Of a stretch of DNA of 64,000 nucleotides, positions 20,000-28,369 are shown piece after piece. Source of the DNA: Komagataeibacter sp. FNDCF1 (GTDB lineage: Bacteria; Pseudomonadota; Alphaproteobacteria; Acetobacterales; Acetobacteraceae); the NCBI RefSeq assembly GCF_021295335.1, contig NZ_JAIWOT010000001.1, positions 2,937,501 through 3,001,500 on the forward strand, written 5' to 3'. The notes under the pieces are model-generated. The model made no database searches. It was not told the DNA's origin and saw only the letters and a program-made list of their open reading frames with translations. The position numbers and the translations under genes were made by a program. Every line of letters begins with the position of its first letter. Positions within the stretch are counted from its first letter, which is position 1.

Positions 20000-21019
20000 A
20001 TGAGTATTATGTACTTTCCTGCTCGACTGCTTACATGCGCCCTGTTGGCAACCGCCCTGCCGGTCATGGCGCATGCTGCTGATATTACAGGTGCCGGCTC
20101 CAGCTTCGCTGCACCTATCTACGGAGCCTGGGGGGCAGACGGTCGGAGTGCGGCTGGCGTCAACCTCAATTACCAGACCGTGGGATCCAGCGCGGGCCAG
20201 AACCAGATTCTGGCCGGTACGGTTGATTTCGGCGCATCCGATGTGCCCATGGACCGCCAGAAGCTGGAATCCGCCCACCTGTTCCAGTTCCCGACCGTCA
20301 TGGGCGGGATCGTGCCGGTCATCAACCTGCCCGGCATTGCAGCCAACCAGATCCAGCTTGATGGCCCGACGCTGGCCGCCATCTATCGTGGTGAGATCGA
20401 CCAGTGGAACAATCCGCGTATCGCGGCCCTCAATCCCGGCCTGAAACTGCCCGATACCGCAATCGCAACCGTGCACCGCGCCGATGGTTCGGGCACGACG
20501 GCCGTCTTTACCGGCTACCTGGCCCATGTCTCGCCTGAATGGCGCGAAGGTCAGGGCGCGGGCGCTTCCATTGCCTGGCCCGGTGGCATCGGCGCGCGTG
20601 GCAATGATGGCGTGGCCGCCTCCGTGCGCAATACCGAAGGCGCGATCGGCTATGTCGAATATGCCTTTGCCGCCAATGCCCACATGATCACCGTCAAGCT
20701 GAAGAACCACAGCGGCGCGTTCGTGGCCCCCGACATGAACAGCTTCAACAGCGCCGCCGCGGCAGCGGACTGGAAGGATGCGTCCCATTTCGCGGTGGAC
20801 CTGCTTGATACCGATGGCGCTGGCGCATGGCCCATCATGTCGCCCACCTACGTGCTGGTTCCCGTGCCCACCGCCAAGACCGCCCATGGCGCGGATGTGC
20901 GCAAGTTCTTTGGCTACGCACTCAGGAACGGGGACGCCGCAGCCTACCGTCTTGACTATGTTCCGGTGCCAGCCAACGTCAAGACCGATATCCTGAGCCA
21001 GTGGGATAGCGCCAGATAA
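20000..21019 (+). CDS. pstS: phosphate ABC transporter substrate-binding protein PstS
   Basis: A 339-residue periplasmic phosphate-binding protein. The signal peptide is FPARLLTCALLATALPVMAHA with cleavage before ADITGAGSSF. Phosphate-binding segments of PstS are present: GAGSSFAAPIYGAW, VDFGASDVPMD and VHRADGSGTTAVFTGYL. The ATG at 20000 has GGAG 3 nt upstream; ATG 20009 is an alternative, while the upstream frame to 19859 would cover the Pho box. The pstC, pstA and pstB genes are not adjacent, as the next gene is convergent, so this is a detached PstS. It may feed a transporter encoded elsewhere. Confidence 0.94.
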   Translation: MSIMYFPARLLTCALLATALPVMAHAADITGAGSSFAAPIYGAWGADGRSAAGVNLNYQTVGSSAGQNQILAGTVDFGASDVPMDRQKLESAHLFQFPTVMGGIVPVINLPGIAANQIQLDGPTLAAIYRGEIDQWNNPRIAALNPGLKLPDTAIATVHRADGSGTTAVFTGYLAHVSPEWREGQGAGASIAWPGGIGARGNDGVAASVRNTEGAIGYVEYAFAANAHMITVKLKNHSGAFVAPDMNSFNSAAAAADWKDASHFAVDLLDTDGAGAWPIMSPTYVLVPVPTAKTAHGADVRKFFGYALRNGDAAAYRLDYVPVPANVKTDILSQWDSAR

Positions 21020-21048
21020 TACGGCCTTCCCCGATAATGGCATGACAG

Positions 21049-21077
21049 GGCCGCCCGGCTGTCCGGGCGGCCTTTCT
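21049..21077 (+). terminator. Rho-independent terminator after pstS
   Basis: Perfect 10-bp stem GGCCGCCCGG (21049-21058) and CCGGGCGGCC (21063-21072) with loop CTGT, followed by TTTCTGT. It lies 30 nt after the pstS stop. Confidence 0.9.
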
Positions 21078-21127
21078 GTATTGATCAGGCATGATTTCAG
21101 AATGGCGGGTCAATGAATGATGATTAT

Positions 21128-21175
21128 TCCGGGTGCCGCCTTTTTCCGGAAGGCGGCGTTCCCTGAAACCTCGTG
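21128..21175. repeat. intergenic GC-rich palindrome, copy 2
   Basis: Core GCCGCCT (21135-21141) and AGGCGGC (21151-21157). On the minus strand it reads GGAACGCCGCCT, then GGAAAAAGGCGGCA, then CCGGAA, nearly identical to copy 1 at 10618. It lies between the convergent pstS and ATP-grasp genes, downstream of the separate pstS terminator, so it may terminate the minus-strand transcript. Confidence 0.8.
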
Positions 21176-21311
21176 GAAAAGGCATTGCCGGAAATTCCCT
21201 GCGGTTTGCAGGTCTGGCTCCTGTCATCGGCCCTGAATGAATGCATCCTTCAGCACGCGGCAGCCTGGTGCCGCTCTTTCACCTGCCGCTCCATGCCGCC
21301 AGATCGTGGGT

Positions 21312-22643
21312 TCATAATGCCGCCAGGAAAGGACTGTCGGTGACCATGCCGCCCTGCAGCAGGGTGGACAGCTTGCCCAGCGCCTCGCTCCGATCCACCG
21401 ATTTGCCATAGGGCATGTTGGGGCGGAGGCGCTCCTCCAGCCGGGCCACCGACCCCCGGCGTGGCCAGGGCCGGCGTAGCAGTTCCTCCACCAGTTCGGG
21501 GTAGCGCCATGGAATGTCGATCCATGCCGCCGCGTTGTTCAGCCGGCTTGCATCGGCACGCAGGATCTGCGGGAACAGGGCGATCACGTTGCGCTCGCCC
21601 ACTTCCATGGCGGGATCGGGACGCGCGGCCTGCGGGCCGCCACGCACATGCTGCAGCAGGCGGCGGATCAGTGTCGTGCCGCCATGGCACAGATGGCCGA
21701 TCTGGGTCAGGCGCGGATTCATTTCTATGAAGTGATAGGTGCCGGTTTTTGCGCAGCGTACAAAATCCAGGCCAAAAAAACCCGACAGGTTCAGTGCCGC
21801 GCATGTCACCCGTGCCGCCCGTTCCATATCGGCGGACCGGGTGATCTCTATCACCGTCGCAGCCCCCGTACGCCCCTGATAGGAGAGTACGTTGACCCCG
21901 AGCGTGCCGATCACCTTCCCCTGCCAGCATGCCACCATGATATTGGCGGGCATGCCGCTGACATGCGCCTGCGCGATGACAGGCATGGACCGCCGCGCTG
22001 TTGCCTCCATGAAGGAATAGATATCACGGTCAGCCAGCAGCACCCGTAGCGCGCAGGCCATCCGGACCGGCTGTGACAGGCGACGGAAACTGCTTTCGGC
22101 CTCCCGCACGGTGTCGGCAATGACCACGCCCGAACCACCCCAGCTCCGGTCACGCTTGAGCACCCACGGGCCGGGTACCGTCGCACACCAGCGGTGCACG
22201 TCCTCTACCGTATCCAGGTTGACGGCGGCCGGGGTGGGGATGTCGCGCGCACGCAACGCATCGATCAGCCTGAGCCGGGTCTGGGCATAGGCAAAATACG
22301 CGGGCTGGCCCAGCGACCGTTCAATGATGTCACGACACAGCCTGCCAGCCCGGGTTGCGGGGTCGGCTTCCGCATGGACCTGGTGCAGGGCGCCGACCAC
22401 GCGGTCATCGGCGGGAATGATCAGGTCAGGCTTTGTCTGTACAATGGCGTCCGACAGCGTGGCGAGGGGGGAGACGCAGGGATAGCTGCGTACGGAACTG
22501 ATGGCGCGGATGCAGCGCAGCGAATGCCCGGGCGGGCAGATGGCGTGGACCGTTACCCCGCTTTCAAGGAACTCCAGCGCCGCGCGTGTGATGGCCGACC
22601 ACCATACGGAGGAGATGATGAGAACTGTAAAATCATTTTTCAT
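21312..22643 (-). CDS. ATP-grasp ligase-like protein
   Basis: A 443-residue protein with the layout of carboxylate-amine ligases of the ATP-grasp fold. The N-terminal domain has TVLIISSVWWSAITRAALEF; the ATP-binding lobe includes PGPWVLKRDRSWGGSGVVIA with its Lys and glycine-rich loop. The metal-binding end FIEMNPRLTQIGHLCHGG carries the Glu and Asn that hold Mg-ATP. Such enzymes join an amine to a carboxylate through an acyl phosphate. It follows an FAD oxidoreductase gene by 54 nt on the same strand, so the two probably act in one small pathway. The substrate is unknown. The last about 100 residues match nothing I recognise. Confidence 0.8.
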   Translation of the reverse strand: MKNDFTVLIISSVWWSAITRAALEFLESGVTVHAICPPGHSLRCIRAISSVRSYPCVSPLATLSDAIVQTKPDLIIPADDRVVGALHQVHAEADPATRAGRLCRDIIERSLGQPAYFAYAQTRLRLIDALRARDIPTPAAVNLDTVEDVHRWCATVPGPWVLKRDRSWGGSGVVIADTVREAESSFRRLSQPVRMACALRVLLADRDIYSFMEATARRSMPVIAQAHVSGMPANIMVACWQGKVIGTLGVNVLSYQGRTGAATVIEITRSADMERAARVTCAALNLSGFFGLDFVRCAKTGTYHFIEMNPRLTQIGHLCHGGTTLIRRLLQHVRGGPQAARPDPAMEVGERNVIALFPQILRADASRLNNAAAWIDIPWRYPELVEELLRRPWPRRGSVARLEERLRPNMPYGKSVDRSEALGKLSTLLQGGMVTDSPFLAAL

Positions 22644-22697
22644 GGGTAGGGACTTTCCAGTTCAGGCCTGGCTGTCACGCCATGACCGGCAGGACAT

Positions 22698-23957
22698 TCA
22701 CTGAGCAAGGGCGGGCTGTGGGCGGGATTGTGGCTGCGACCGGGTCCAGGCCCCGGCTGCCTGCCGCCGGAACCGCCCCGAAAGGCGGCGCGCGGCAAAT
22801 CGTGCGCCCCATGCAAAGCGCAGCAGGGGACCAAAGCTGCCTGCCGCCAGCGGCCCGATGAAATGGAGCCCCGGCACGCTTGATTCAAAGTTGCGCGACA
22901 GCGCGGGCATGTTGTCTTCCGTACGGATGCTGGCTACCAGCGCCCGATCCAGGAACGGGATGCGCGCAAGGTCAATGTGTACTCCCGTGCCCAGGAAGAC
23001 ATGGTCCACATCCATTTCCCGCATCGTGCCCTGTTCGGTATCGGCGAATTCCAGATGGATGGCCTGCCCGCGCATGCTGGCGCGCCGCAGGTCCAGGTTG
23101 AGGCAGATGGGCACCTTGTTGTCGCGCACGACCTGTCCCGTCACCCAGCCCGCGGCGGGCCCCAGATGCCCGCGTGTTATGCGCAGGCGCAGGCGCGCGG
23201 GCAGCATGTGGAAGACATCGGGCAGGTCACTGGCCATGCGGGAGCGCCAGCCCGTGCCCAGTCCGGACCGGGGCTTCTTGATGCGGGTCAGCAGCAGCTT
23301 GAGCAGCGGTATCTTGCGCGGGGGGTGATTGATCCAGATCTTGGGCCGACGGGTGCAGATAACAGGCTCGGCTCCCGCTTCATGCAGGAAACTGGCCGTA
23401 TCCACCGCCGAGGACCCCGCCCCGATCACCGCAACGCGCTGGCCCGCGAAGCGTGCGAAATCGGTCTGGGCAAATGTATGGCTGACCCGTTCGGGGGGCA
23501 GCGTGCGCACCGGGGGCGGGACGTTGGCGAAATCACCGATCCCGATCGCCATGACCACATTGCGTGCCACGACGCTTTTTCCGTTTTCCAGACGCAGGAT
23601 AAATCCGTCCTGCGTGCGTGACAGGTGCGTCACGTTGTGCGGCTGGAGGTGGGGCACGTGGGTTTTCTGGAATTCCTCGCCATATTCGGTAAAGACCCGG
23701 GCGGGGATGGGCACCCCGGTCGGGGCGTAGGGATGGCCCCGTTCCGCGCAGAATTGCCGGAGGGTGGACTGCCGCTTCGGATCGAACAGGTCGAGGGCGA
23801 AGCCTTCCGCCTTGAGGCACAGTTTACTGGGCACATGATCGCGCCAGAAGGCCATCGGTCGCCCGAAAATACGAAAGTCCACCCCCCTGTCGCGCAGATG
23901 GGCAGCCAGCGAAAGACCATAGGGGCCGGCCCCTATAATGGCTATGTCGGTATTCAT
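22698..23957 (-). CDS. FAD-dependent oxidoreductase / N-hydroxylating monooxygenase-like
   Basis: A 419-residue flavoprotein of the two-dinucleotide-binding type. The FAD motif is IAIIGAGPYGLSLAAHL at the N-terminus, and the NAD(P)H motif is VAVIGAGSSAVDTASFL near residue 170. Between them FGRPMAFWRDHVPSKLCLKA resembles the lysine/ornithine N-hydroxylase and flavin monooxygenase group. A C-terminal PGLHFIGPLAAGSFGPLLRF completes the FAD site. It is the first gene of a two-gene minus-strand unit with the ATP-grasp ligase. Hydroxylation of an amine or oxidation of a small metabolite is likely. A long AT-rich leader precedes it. Confidence 0.82.
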   Translation of the reverse strand: MNTDIAIIGAGPYGLSLAAHLRDRGVDFRIFGRPMAFWRDHVPSKLCLKAEGFALDLFDPKRQSTLRQFCAERGHPYAPTGVPIPARVFTEYGEEFQKTHVPHLQPHNVTHLSRTQDGFILRLENGKSVVARNVVMAIGIGDFANVPPPVRTLPPERVSHTFAQTDFARFAGQRVAVIGAGSSAVDTASFLHEAGAEPVICTRRPKIWINHPPRKIPLLKLLLTRIKKPRSGLGTGWRSRMASDLPDVFHMLPARLRLRITRGHLGPAAGWVTGQVVRDNKVPICLNLDLRRASMRGQAIHLEFADTEQGTMREMDVDHVFLGTGVHIDLARIPFLDRALVASIRTEDNMPALSRNFESSVPGLHFIGPLAAGSFGPLLRFAWGARFAARRLSGRFRRQAAGAWTRSQPQSRPQPALAQ

Positions 23958-25033
23958 TGGAAATCCACCAGCCTGCAGTCCGAAGACTGATCTTTATTTA
24001 TAAATCGGGAAAAGTTGCGTATATTTATTTAGATTTCTAACGAAACCTGTACATGTTTCTTGCTCCATGCCAATCGGGAATTGCGGGAACAGGCAGGCGG
24101 ATGCATGACCCTGCCACATGTTAACCATACATTTACCCTTTACCGGACAACAATCACAAAAAAAATAGTCAGGGTATTGCAGGCAGCGTCTTGCAAAAAT
24201 CACACACTCGGGACCGTATTCTTTGGAAGAAAGTAAAATTCATACCCCTATGTTTGATTAATATAACGAGAGCAGGGAACTTTTCTGCTGATTGCATATT
24301 TCGCGCGTAGCACGCCATGGTTGCGCTGGCCTGTTCTTTAGGAAACCGTTTTCATACTAATATGTTTATTTTAAGTGAGGGTATATTTTCAAAGTATTTC
24401 ATGAATTGTATTTTTGGGTTTGATATTGGTTTCATACAAAATCTATATTTCATTCATGCATTCCATCATGTACCATCCAGATGAAGTCATGGCATGCGGT
24501 AATACAGGACCGGTCTTGTACAGCTGTCCGTCTGTTTCATGACTGTCAGGAACAGAGACCTGTGCATGTCAGGTCAAAAAAATGAAAAATGACCATTATG
24601 GTTCTTGTAAGTATATTATAAGTAGTTAATTTTATTTTCAAATATTTTTACAGGTATTGAATTGCATGGACGCACGGTATCAGGCAGCCGTGACGGCGCT
24701 GCCATCATATGTTCGCTAATTGAACCCTGACGATATGACGCCGACCCGTCCCGTAATGGTACAAATCAGGTGATCCATGGTACAGGAATGGCATGTGCCA
24801 CATTAGGTATCGGCATGGGTCAATCTGCTCCCTGCGCTGTCTATATAATGACACGCAGGCGTGCGTGCCTTGGACAGGGCCGTGCCTTGCGGTCAGTACG
24901 TGCGGCGAAGGCGGCAGCGGGACGGTCATCCTGTCCTTAATGGTGAAGGGGCCGAGAACGGAACCTGTGAACTGCCCGCATGTGGCTGGTACTTTCGTGC
25001 CCTCCCAGTGCGTGCGGAGCAGGAAACACTGGC
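23958..25033. other. about 1.1 kb AT-rich intergenic region without a recognised gene
   Basis: From 23990 to 24720 the sequence is strikingly AT-rich with stops in all frames. It contains the leader of the minus-strand oxidoreductase gene and otherwise nothing I can name. From 24720 to the IS left end at 25037 the base composition returns to the genome norm, but there is no recognisable product; a minus-strand frame across 24705-25862 is antisense to the IS transposase and was discarded. The region probably marks the left part of an acquired segment. Confidence 0.5.
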
Positions 25034-25036
25034 TAA

Positions 25037-25966
25037 GAGCCCGATCCGAAAGTTTTTGAACAATACCAGCCTGTTGTGATTCATCCGTCTTTGCAGAGAG
25101 ATGGAGTGAATGGTGACATGGACTGGTATTGCCCGGCGCGAGTATAGCCGGGAAAGATTGCGATATCCATCGGACATGACGGACGGGGAGTGGACTTTGA
25201 TCATGCCATTTGTGCCCCCGGCGAAACGGGGCGGTCGTCCGCGCACGACGGATATGCGCGAGGTGGTCAATGCGATGCTCTACATAGCCTCGGCCGGGTG
25301 TGCGTGGCGTCTGCTGCCGAAATGCTTTCCGCCGGTCTCGACCATCAGGCGCTATTTTTACGCCTGGCGTGATGCCGGAGTGTTCGAGGTCATGAATACG
25401 GTGCTGGTCATGAGCCTGCGCGAGATCGAGGGACGTGACGCCTCTCCGAGCGCGGGCGTGATTGACAGCCAGTCGGTGAAAACCACGGAAAGCGGCGGGA
25501 TTTCGGGCTATGACGCGGGGAAGAAGGTCAAGGGCCGCAAGCGCCATATCGTGACGGATACCTGCGGCTTCCTGATCTTTCTCCTCGTTCATGCCGCTGA
25601 TATCCAGGACCGTGATGGGGCCGTTGATGTTCTGGCAGCGATACGCAGGCGCTTTCCCTGGCTGCGCCACATCTTCGCTGATGGCGGCTATGCTGGCGAC
25701 AAATTGCGATCCGCGCTCGCCTCCATGGGAAAATGGACCCTCGAAATCATCAGGCGGTCCGATACGGTGAAGGGTTTTCAGATCCTGCCGCGTCGCTGGG
25801 TGGTGGAACGGACATTCGCATGGCTGGGACGATGCAGGCGGCTCGCCAAAGATTGGGAACAATCCATTGCTTCCTCAACCGCATGGACATTGATCGCCTC
25901 AATCCGAATGCTCACACGACGGACAGCAAGGCATTGTCAGGGTTGAAAAACTTTCGGATCGGGCTC
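25037..25966 (+). mobile_element. IS1031-like insertion sequence (IS5 family), complete
   Basis: A 930-bp element with matched ends: GAGCCCGATCCGAAAGTTTT at the left, and its reverse complement ending GGATCGGGCTC at the right. It is flanked by TAA on both sides (25034-25036 and 25967-25969), the 3-bp TNA target duplication of the IS1031 group. The length equals that known for IS1031. It carries one intact transposase. Intact ends, target repeats and ORF suggest a recent insertion. Confidence 0.95.
25110..25946 (+). CDS. IS1031-like transposase (IS5 family DDE)
   Basis: A 278-residue single-ORF transposase that cuts and joins the IS ends. The N-terminal part has the family start MTDGEWTLIMPFVPPAKRGG. 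The DDE residues lie in SAGVIDSQSVKTTESGG (first Asp), RHIFADGGYAGDKLRSA (second Asp) and RWVVERTFAWLGRCRRLAKD (Glu with the YREK-like end). The frame is complete, with no frameshift needed, as expected of the IS1031 group. It ends 20 nt before the right inverted repeat edge. Confidence 0.95.
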   Translation: MVTWTGIARREYSRERLRYPSDMTDGEWTLIMPFVPPAKRGGRPRTTDMREVVNAMLYIASAGCAWRLLPKCFPPVSTIRRYFYAWRDAGVFEVMNTVLVMSLREIEGRDASPSAGVIDSQSVKTTESGGISGYDAGKKVKGRKRHIVTDTCGFLIFLLVHAADIQDRDGAVDVLAAIRRRFPWLRHIFADGGYAGDKLRSALASMGKWTLEIIRRSDTVKGFQILPRRWVVERTFAWLGRCRRLAKDWEQSIASSTAWTLIASIRMLTRRTARHCQG

Positions 25967-25969
25967 TAA

Positions 25970-26439
25970 GACTGCAGCCGTTCCCTGCGAGGTTCGTGAG
26001 GCTGACTCGATGCCCTCACCTCGGACGCTTCTCTTGCCGGAAATGCACGACGCGCGGGCCTGCATCCGCTGGACCCGTTCTGGACCTGCCGGGGCATGCT
26101 GGCAAAAAGGCATGTCCGAAAAGGAAATTGTCGCTGCGTTCTTTGCCCTGCCAGCCGCGATAAAACAGCACCTGCGTCTCATGACCGTATTCGACAGCCT
26201 GCCTGGGGTTTACGGACAGGACGGCATGCGGCTGATGGCGTTTTCCGTAAGTGATGATTATGCCCGACGGGGAGCGGGAGAACCGGCGTAATCTTTCGCC
26301 CTTCGCGCTTTTTGATAAAAGGACTGGCATCTTAAGCCCTGTCGGCGTTGGGGCTCGGGGCGCGACTTTGTCCAGAAAGAGTCCGCGTTTATGATATCAG
26401 CCCGCTGTCCGGCTGCCCGGCTGCCAGGGACCGGGCAGC
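25970..26439. other. flank of the IS without a recognised gene
   Basis: A plus-strand frame at 26010-26291 (93 codons, MPSPRTLLLPEMHDARACIR and onward) and an antisense frame over the same bases have no recognised family and no ribosome-binding site that stands out. The segment EIVAAFFALPAAIKQH is faintly like an IS30-type transposase piece, too weak to call. The stretch is best read as decayed mobile DNA. Confidence 0.4.
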
Positions 26440-26640
26440 AGCCTTTCCTGCACTATCAACGATAACGCGGATCTTTATGGTCAGTCTGCCCCTGGACCGT
26501 TCGATGGCCTGATTTGTACCCTTTTTTTGCGGGCTTCCGCACGATGCCGATGATTACGGACAATCGTGCTGTCGACCATCCTGTATTCAGTGTCGTGATC
26601 AGCAGCTGAGGGTAGAAAAACCGTTCCATCACGTCATTTC
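26440..26640 (-). pseudogene. fragment of an IS5-family (IS427-like) transposase, frameshifted
   Basis: On the minus strand one frame reads DTEYRMVDSTIVRNHRHRAE, containing the first catalytic Asp region (MVDSTIV). After a shift at the A-run near 26529 the next frame reads KKGTNQAIERSRGRLTIKIR then VIVDS, the typical continuation in this family. Both ends are missing. It differs from the intact IS427-like element at 28372, so it is an older relic. The A-run may be the old programmed frameshift site. Confidence 0.75.
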
Positions 26641-26970
26641 GCACCATTAGTGTAATCGCTGGTATACGTTCTTCCTGGTACCCTACCGGGCAGGCAGGTC
26701 ACGCCGGAAAATACCTGCATGGTAACGATACGGAACGGCTTCAATAAACAGGCCATTACCTGAAGTTGTGATACCGACATGACTTTCACGTCTGGGGAGA
26801 AGGCCCTTTATTTTCTTCTATTGTCTGGCATGCAGACCATACTGCCGCATACGCATCTTTCCTAAAAATCAGGGAAAACATCATAGTACATGCACAGGTA
26901 CAGGTCACTATTACGATATGCATTAATTTAAAAACGCTTTTTCATGTTTTATAACATAAGTTAGGTAAAA

Positions 26971-27774
26971 TTAAAATACAACTTCTAATTTTACTGATGA
27001 CTGGGTTATTTTGTTAATTTCTTTTTCCTGATTATATTTCATAGAAAGCCATGTGGGCACTTTCATTTCAAAAACAATATCCATATCTTTTTTAATTTCC
27101 AGTAACGTATTTATTTCAAAATTTGAACTTTCTGCTTTATTATTTTTGTTTTTTCTTATATTAAAAATATTGATCATTAAAGGATCATTACTTAATCCAG
27201 ATTGATATAGGTATTCTTCAGATTTTTTCAGGTCTGCTTCACTGGAAGAAAATCGTTGTTCTATTTTTATTAATTCAGCATATTTGAGATATTTCTCTTT
27301 TTTTCTTGATACAGCCAGTTCCGCTGGAATTTGTGGGACAGAACCTGGAAAGCTGAATTCTGCGTTATGACCATCGATTGCCACTTGTACACTCACAGTA
27401 GAGACGGATTTTGCACCAAGAAGGCTGCATAAATTAGAAAAATTTGTTAATTTCGACAGGCTTACATTTTCCGCTACTCGATCAATAAGCTCATAAGTAG
27501 ACGGAATAAATGGGTTTGCAATTAGTCTATTCCCTGGAGTATAAATATTTTTACAAATCAAATTCTTCAAACTGGAGGATAATGGAGAAACGGGATTTGC
27601 ATTGTAACGCAGAAAAGTAGTTTGGTTGGAAGTTACTAAAAACTTTCCTTCTCCATTACTGATAGCTTTTTCAACGTCGTCATCAGTGAGAATAACAATA
27701 GAGTGCCTGTCATTGATATTGTCAGGAAGGTCGTCGACGAGGATGGGGTTTTTATTCATTGTATATTCTTTCAT
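26971..27774 (-). CDS. unknown soluble protein, fourth gene of the small-GTPase operon
   Basis: A 267-residue protein with no signal peptide or membrane helix from the chosen start. I do not recognise its family. It has an acidic N-terminus (ILVDDLPDNINDRHSIVILT), a central region of mixed character and a charged helix about residues 150-190 (SRKKEKYLKYAELIKIEQRF). The start at 27774 overlaps the stop of the upstream gene as ATGA with GGTGAA before it; a longer frame to 27819 would read through the membrane tail of that gene in another frame and is unlikely, while ATG 27759 is possible. It is very AT-rich, unlike the chromosome around it, which points to acquisition. As the last gene of the operon it could be the effector or a partner of the GTPase. 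Confidence 0.72.
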   Translation of the reverse strand: MKEYTMNKNPILVDDLPDNINDRHSIVILTDDDVEKAISNGEGKFLVTSNQTTFLRYNANPVSPLSSSLKNLICKNIYTPGNRLIANPFIPSTYELIDRVAENVSLSKLTNFSNLCSLLGAKSVSTVSVQVAIDGHNAEFSFPGSVPQIPAELAVSRKKEKYLKYAELIKIEQRFSSSEADLKKSEEYLYQSGLSNDPLMINIFNIRKNKNNKAESSNFEINTLLEIKKDMDIVFEMKVPTWLSMKYNQEKEINKITQSSVKLEVVF

Positions 27775-28247
27775 TTCACCATAAAGTAATAAGAGAAAAA
27801 AGATATAAATGAAAAACAAAATATACCAGCAATGAAAATCGTTGCATAACTTGATCTTTTAGAAAATAACATAACGCTTTCAGCGTCAACATTTCTTTTT
27901 ATATATTTTGCAAATTTTGTTACTTCATATTTTATTGAATTTAATTTTTCCGCTGACGCATTAAAATCACTTTTTTCACAAAAAACTATAAACGTATCTC
28001 TGGATAATATGTCTTTTTCTGCGCAAGGCAGTTCAAATATAAACCCATTTCCTTTTGATTCTATAAGCTTTGTCCCATTATGCACGGTAGTTTTTGTAGA
28101 ATTTTTCGAAATTAATGATAATATAGACGCAGCCTCTTGCCTTTCTTCCTGGTTTTCTGCTGCCAGAAAGTTTCCATTTAAAGTCATTGGATTAGGCGAA
28201 GTGTTATCCAATGATTGCGCATATAAAATTTTAATTCTGGATGTCAT
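27771..28247 (-). CDS. unknown protein with C-terminal membrane anchor, third gene of the small-GTPase operon
   Basis: 158 residues. The first about 110 residues are soluble (MTSRIKILYAQSLDN, later GNGFIFELPCAEKDILSRDT) and would face the cytoplasm. A basic patch follows, and the protein ends in one transmembrane helix (ATIFIAGIFCFSFISFFSYY then FMVK), so it is tail-anchored. No family is recognised. Its ATG overlaps the stop of the original GTPase frame (AAAATGA), and its own stop overlaps the next gene (ATGA), so the three genes were translationally coupled. The IS inserted 124 bp upstream may now cut it off from the operon promoter. Confidence 0.75.
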   Translation of the reverse strand: MTSRIKILYAQSLDNTSPNPMTLNGNFLAAENQEERQEAASILSLISKNSTKTTVHNGTKLIESKGNGFIFELPCAEKDILSRDTFIVFCEKSDFNASAEKLNSIKYEVTKFAKYIKRNVDAESVMLFSKRSSYATIFIAGIFCFSFISFFSYYFMVK

Positions 28248-28369
28248 TTTAGCATCTCCGTTAGAATTTCTTGAGCGCCATCATTATCTTGAAGACTTCC
28301 TATTAAAATTCGAGGTCTTGGCATCCCATCCAAATAACATAAGGCCCGCGTAATGCTTAATGTATGCGT
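28244..28369 (-). pseudogene. C-terminal fragment of the IS-interrupted small GTPase
   Basis: These 126 nt encode the last 41 residues and stop of the GTPase: THTLSITRALCYLDGMPRPR then ILIGSLQDNDGAQEILTEML. The segment ILIGSL is at the place of the G5 base-recognition loop, and the final helix fits a Ras-like fold. It joins in frame to codon 171 of the N-terminal part when the IS and one TA copy are removed. The stop TGA overlaps the next gene start. On its own the fragment has no start and is not expressed as a protein. Confidence 0.85.

Noticed and set aside
24837-24850. TATAAT box as a promoter
   Set aside because: The matching -35 region is poor (about 2 of 6 positions) and no gene follows.
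24705-25862. 385-codon minus-strand frame across the IS left end
   Set aside because: It is antisense to the IS1031-like transposase and crosses the element boundary.
26010-26291. 93-codon plus-strand frame as a gene
   Set aside because: No family, no good ribosome-binding site, and an equally long antisense frame; it lies in decayed mobile DNA.
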